Positions 7,466-11,049 of a DNA stretch of 11,049 nt are shown piece after piece. The notes below the pieces were generated by a model. That model did not search any database. It was not told the origin of the DNA and was given only the letters and a program-made list of their open reading frames with translations. The position numbers and the translations under genes are program-made. This stretch comes from Silvimonas sp. JCM 19000 (GTDB lineage Bacteria; Pseudomonadota; Gammaproteobacteria; Burkholderiales; Chitinibacteraceae): positions 1 through 11,049 of the forward strand of contig BBFD01000132.1 of NCBI GenBank assembly GCA_001313065.1, read 5' to 3'. Positions within the stretch are counted from its first letter, which is position 1; each line of letters opens with the position of its first letter.

Positions 7466-7878
7466 ACGTTTTCTCCTGTGAGGGGCTAAAGCGGAACAGC
7501 CTCAGTCTAGAACATCAGCTAGCGCGATCGCGCCCCGGCATGGTTCCAGGACGGGTTGCAAGTTCGATCAGCCCGGTTAACAGACGATGACCGCAATGCA
7601 CTGGGGCGGCTGCGGTGCGGCAAGCTTGCATACCGCCGGAACGCAGTGACCGGAGCGTACCGTGTGTACGTGAGGATCACGAGTACCGCCGGGATGCGAG
7701 ATTGCCCGCCGCAGTCGGCCCCATGTGGGACTGCACCTACCGGCGAATCGGGACTGCCCGCACCAGAATCGCGCGCGCGCACTGACAGGCGCAAACCCGC
7801 GCCCAGCCTACGATGCAATCACTGGATAAGACATTGCAACAGGGCGATGTCACCGAACTCACCGCAGGGAGAATCATC
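7466..7878. other. 413-bp noncoding stretch with short repeats
   Basis: No reading frame here has family-like composition or a ribosome site. Visible structure: a 12-bp palindrome GCGCGATCGCGC at 7522-7533; a near-repeat TACCGCCGGAACGC at 7631-7644 and TACCGCCGGGATGC at 7684-7697; between them CGTAC-CGTGT-GTACG (7656-7670), able to form a 5-bp stem; and a TGTGGGA...CGGCGAA segment around 7725-7747 that loosely resembles pseudomonad REP sequences. It must include the promoter of the reductase and probably that of the downstream membrane genes, but no convincing -35/-10 pair was found. Confidence 0.5.
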
Positions 7879-7959
7879 ATGGGCAAGTACTTTCTGGCAT
7901 GGCTGCTGGGCGTTCCGTTTACCGTTTTGCTGCTGGTCTATTTTCTGTTTCATCTCTAA
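7879..7959 (+). CDS. 26-residue single-pass membrane peptide
   Basis: This small frame encodes MGKYFLAWLLGVPFTVLLLV followed by YFLFHL. Nearly the whole peptide is one hydrophobic helix with a Lys near the N-terminus and a central Gly-Val-Pro. AGGGAG (7866-7871) lies seven bases before the ATG, an excellent ribosome site for such a short frame, which makes a real gene likely. Similar tiny membrane proteins occur in proteobacteria, from memory, but I cannot name a function. It is 104 bp upstream of the PhnA-like gene and on the same strand, so the two may be co-transcribed. Confidence 0.65.
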   Translation: MGKYFLAWLLGVPFTVLLLVYFLFHL

Positions 7960-8063
7960 GCCGATGAAGCCTCGCACCACGCCCGCGCTGTAAACAGCCG
8001 GGCGTATTGCGTATCTGGCGCGCCGTGGATTACACCGTCGCGCCGCACCCGGAGACACAAATC

Positions 8064-9061
8064 ATGAGTCATATCACGCTGGATGTAGCGACCGAGCCGG
8101 TGATGGTGGATGCCGAGGGCGGCGCGCTCAAGCGCACGCGTTGGGGCGCCGCGCTGGCTGGGGTGGCGGTCGCCTTGGCCGTGCAGTTGTTCTTTAGTTT
8201 GCTCGGCGCGGGTATCGGATTTTCTTTGCTGAATATGGCAGCGCGCAACGGCGATAGCTGAATGGCGCGGGCTTGGCTCGATTTTGTGGTGGACCGTGTC
8301 CAGCGTGATTTCGCTGGTGCTCGGCGGCTGGACCGCGGCGCGTCTGTCCGGCACTTTGCAGAAACAGGATGGCGCTTTGCATGGCGTGCTGGTCTGGGCC
8401 ATCACCACCTTGCTGGGCGCGTTTTTTTGTTTGTGTCGACGCTAGGCGCCGTGGCGCATAGCGTGGGCGTAGGTGTGACCGCTGCCGCCGCCGGTGCCAG
8501 CCAGAGCGATACCCCGGCCTTTGTCCAACGCCAGGTGCAGGGCTTGCTGGGTAGCAATGGCGCATCCAGCGATGCCCAGGCCGCCAAAGCCGCAGTCAGC
8601 GATGAGCAAGTCCGCGCTGCTGCTGCGCGTCTGCTGGCCGACGAGGCCGGTTCGGAAGCGTATGCCACTGACCGGGCGCAACTGGTGCAAACGCTGTCGC
8701 AACGCACCGGCCAGACCCCGACGCAGGCCGATCAACAAGTCAGCCGCTGGGAAGGCCAGTTGACCCAGGCACGCCAGCAAGTACAACAAGCCGCACAAAC
8801 TGCATCCAAAGCGGCGGCCCAGGCCTCGCTGTGGGGCGCATTTGGCTTGCTGATCGGGGCCTGGCGGGTTTGCTGGGCGGGATTGCCGGTGTGCGCCCGG
8901 AAGCGGAGATCACCATCCGCCGCACCCACGGCCCGGCTACGCCGGATCGCGTGGTGGTGAATGATCCGGTGACTGCGCGCAATGCCAGCGGCACGCTGGC
9001 GGAGCCTGTGGTTGACGACAGGCTGCATGCGTCCAGCGTGCGTACCGATCCCCGACTTTGA
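8064..9061 (+). CDS. PhnA-like multi-pass membrane protein (about four frameshifts)
   Basis: GGAG lies nine bases before the ATG. With shifts corrected the product is about 332-333 residues. It has a short cytoplasmic N-terminus, a helix in RWGAALAGVAVALAVQLFFS, a second in ILWWTVSSVISLVLGGWTAA, a third in VLVWAITTLLGAFFLFVSTL, a long Ala/Gln-rich helical region likely to be coiled coil (about residues 150-265), and a last helix in LIGALAGLLGGIAGV. This pattern resembles proteins labelled 'PhnA-like' in Rhizobiales and Burkholderiales; function is unknown and unrelated to phosphonate use as far as can be seen. Shifts: a C missing near 8258, a G missing near 8276, T7 at 8422-8428 (one short or two long), and a C missing at 8860-8861. 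The four-fold breakage could mean a pseudogene, but reading resumes cleanly each time. Confidence 0.65.
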
Positions 9062-9084
9062 TACAACCGAGCTAAAGCCACCTT

Positions 9085-10410
9085 ATGGAATCGTTAACCG
9101 TCTGGTGGCTGCTGATCGGCGGGTCGCTATTGTTTATGGTGGTGATCGGCAGCACGCTCAAGCGGCTGCCGATCAGTACTGCCACTTTGTATCTTGTGCT
9201 CGGCCTTGCGGCGGGCCCGGCCGGATTCAACCTGATCCGGCTCCATCCCTCACATCACGCCCATATGTTGCAGCTGGCCTGCGAAGTGGCGCTGATTCTG
9301 TCGCTGTTTTCTGCCGGTCTTAAATTACGTCTGCCCTTTACCGATCCGCGTTGGCGCATCGCCTTGCGACTGGCCTTGCCGACGCTGGTGTTGTCGATCG
9401 GGCTGATGACGCTGGTGTGCGTGTTTGCCTTGGGCATGGACCTGGCCTCCGCATTGCTGCTGGGCGCGATGCTGGCGCCGACTGATCCAGCCCTGGCATC
9501 GGAAGTAACCGTGCAGAACCCGGGTGACAAAGACGCGGTGCGCTTCAGCCTGACCGGTGAAGCCGGTATGAACGACGGTGTAGCGATGCCGTTTGTGGTG
9601 CTGGCGCTGACGTTTTTTATTGCCCGGCAAAAAATCCCGGCTTGTGGACGTGGTTTGGTATGGACGTGGTCTGGGGCATGCTCGGTGGCGTGGGGGTTGG
9701 CTTGCTGCTGGGAACGCTGGTAGGACACGGCATCCCCTATTTGCGCTTGCGGCGCGCGGCGATGGGGCTGGATGAGTTCGTCGCGCTCGGCACCATTTTT
9801 TATGGCCTATGGCCTGGCGCAGCTCTGCGTGTGCAACGGCTTTCTGGCCGTATTTGCCGCGGGCGTGGCCTTGCGCCGCATTGAACATCGGCATAGCAGC
9901 GGCCGTGGCCCGGAAGAAGCAGTGGGCGCGGTCGAGGTCGGCAACGAAGCCGATGCCGCCAGCCATCCGGAAAAAGCCCCGGCGTGGCTGGCGCTAAAGG
10001 TTCTGGTCTTTAATGAACAACTGGAACACATGGCTGAATTTGCCATGGTGTTCTTGATTGGCTGTTTGCTCAGTGCTGGCTTCTGGTCGTGGCCCGCGCT
10101 GTTGCCGGCCTTTATGTTGTTTGTGGTGGTGCGGCCAGTTTCGGTGTACCTCGGCCTGATCGGCACCAGCGTGCGACCGGTGCAGGCCCGTTTGATCGAG
10201 TGGTTTGGCATCCGTGGCGTCAGCTCCTTGTTTTACGTCAGCTATGCCATCAACGCCGGGCTGCCCGGGCCGCTGGGGGATCGTATGGCGGGCATCATAC
10301 TCACCATCGTCGCGATCTCCATCGTGGCGCATGGACTGTCGGCCACGCCGCTGGCGTGGTTGTACGAGCGTTACCAGAACCGCAGGAATATGGCCGGACG
10401 CGCGCAATAG
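9085..10410 (+). CDS. CPA1-type cation:proton antiporter (two frameshifts)
   Basis: This is an inner-membrane Na+(K+)/H+ antiporter of the sodium/hydrogen exchanger family (Pfam PF00999), probably used in pH or salt homeostasis. The product is about 440 residues with many hydrophobic helices. Family motifs include LGAMLAPTDPALASEV (near residue 132) and RFSLTGEAGMNDGVAMPF (near 155-170), where the acidic residues are the likely ion-binding positions. The C-terminal part has WFGIRGVSSLFYVSYAI, typical of the exchanger C-terminal core. The frame breaks at A6 (9629-9634; one short or two long) and T6 (9796-9801; one T too many, giving GTIFMAYGLAQLC). The start is weak: GAG at about 9068 is the only ribosome-like sequence. 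It starts 23 bp after the PhnA-like gene. Ion specificity cannot be told. Confidence 0.85.
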
Positions 10411-10615
10411 CGTGGTTTGTCCGCGCGCACAGCCCATGCTGGCGGGCCGTGACGCTGGCACCAGCTTGCGTGGTGGGGCCGGACCAGGCTGCTGGGTTCC
10501 ACCCCATGGACTACAAAGCTGTCGGTCGATTCCTGCGCGCCACGGGGCGGATGGCGGATGGTGAGAACTGGCTCACACTCGTTAGCATTCCAGCAAATGC
10601 TTAAGGGGCTGCCCG

Positions 10616-11049
10616 ATGGATTCATTTTTTTCCCACTCGCCCCAGGCGCCAGACGCCGGACTCGAACAACTCGCACTCGCCGCTGGCATACAAATGCGCT
10701 GGCAAGACATTCTCGGCCGGATACATACGCCCGATGCCGACGTACTGCGGAATGTGTTTGGCCGTCTTGGCCTGCCGTGCGCCACTGCGGAACAAGCCGC
10801 CGATACGGCGCGCGCACTGCGTGACCAGGCCGAGCGTGCACCAACCCCTGGTTTACCGCCACCGTGGCGCAGCCGCTGGTGTTGCCCGGTAGCGCGTTTG
10901 ATGCCGGACAGAATTACCTGATCGAGCTGGAAGCGCGGGCGCCTCGGCGGCACGCTGCAGCACGGCCGGACGGTCACATCATCACCGAGCTGATGCCGTC
11001 GACGCCGGGCATCACCAACTGCATATCGGCGAGCGCCACTACACGCTGG
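10616..11049 (+). CDS. malQ: 4-alpha-glucanotransferase MalQ, N-terminal part (cut by window edge; frameshifted)
   Basis: MalQ transfers glucan segments between maltodextrins in the cytoplasm. Only the N-terminal region is present, so no catalytic residue can be checked. LEQLALAAGIQMRWQDILGR and VLRNVFGRLGLPCATAEQAA match the N-terminus of long, E. coli-like MalQ proteins, followed by a beta-rich segment ending in LHIGERHYTL. AAGGGG lies seven bases before the ATG. A C is missing at 10845-10848 (expected PWFTATVAQPLVLPG), and a base is missing near 11007-11010 (expected TPGxHQLHIGERHYTL). Further shifts between about 10930 and 10965 are possible. The 205-bp spacer upstream shows only a weak 6-bp stem (10584-10601). 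A related glycosidase N-terminus is a minor alternative. Confidence 0.72.

Noticed and set aside
7819..7860. Hairpin GACAT...ATGTC as an RNA element
   Set aside because: A five-base stem with a 12-nt loop is expected by chance in a stretch this long.
2027..9801. Phase variation or programmed frameshifting at A/T tracts
   Set aside because: The tracts are only 6-7 bases, occur in many unrelated genes at once and lack slippery-site plus pseudoknot context; a shared technical cause is simpler.
10411..10615. Small gene between the antiporter and malQ (ATG at 10506)
   Set aside because: No ribosome site before the ATG and no family-like sequence; the 6-bp stem at 10584-10601 has no T-run, so it is not a convincing terminator either.
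1..11049. CRISPR array, tRNA or rRNA genes, integrase, defence system or biosynthetic cluster
   Set aside because: No regularly spaced repeats, cloverleaf-like sequence, recombinase motifs or matching gene content were seen on either strand.

Overview
The window reads as a chromosomal segment of a motile, diderm, GC-rich proteobacterium, most likely a betaproteobacterium. The evidence is a flagellar rod/hook/ring operon of the P- and L-ring type, a sigma-54-like promoter in front of flgB, and a MalQ-type glucanotransferase. Genus cannot be set from the sequence alone; a Neisseriales-like (Chitinibacteraceae-type) origin is a guess.

Layout: positions 1-280 are noncoding and hold the control region of the flagellar operon: two small dyads, an IHF-like site, a -24/-12 promoter and a strong ribosome site. 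Positions 281-6765 hold eight co-directional genes in canonical order, flgB-flgC-flgD-flgE-flgF-flgG-flgH-flgI. They encode the proximal and distal rod, hook cap, hook, L ring and P ring. flgJ, flgK and flgL do not follow. Instead the operon ends in a 161-bp palindromic repeat (6764-6924), shared with the 3' end of a convergent NADPH-dependent FMN reductase gene (6920-7465, minus strand). A 413-bp noncoding stretch (7466-7878) follows. Then come a 26-residue membrane peptide (7879-7959), a PhnA-like multi-pass membrane protein (8064-9061), a CPA1-type cation:proton antiporter (9085-10410) and the 5' part of malQ (10616 to the window edge).

The most striking overall feature is that most genes are broken by one-base length changes, nearly all in or beside homopolymers. 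flgD, flgE (three times), flgG, flgH, flgI, the PhnA-like gene (four times), the antiporter (twice) and malQ (at least twice) are affected, and in each case the conserved protein resumes at once in another frame. A/T tracts look one base too long, while G/C tracts look one base too short. This is best read as systematic sequencing or assembly error, not pseudogenes, so these CDS are annotated as whole genes spanning the shifts. flgB, flgC, flgF and the 26-residue peptide gene read cleanly.

I see no convincing undescribed biological system here. The observations most worth following are the flgB upstream control architecture, the repeat that lies across both convergent stop codons, and the operon ending after flgI.
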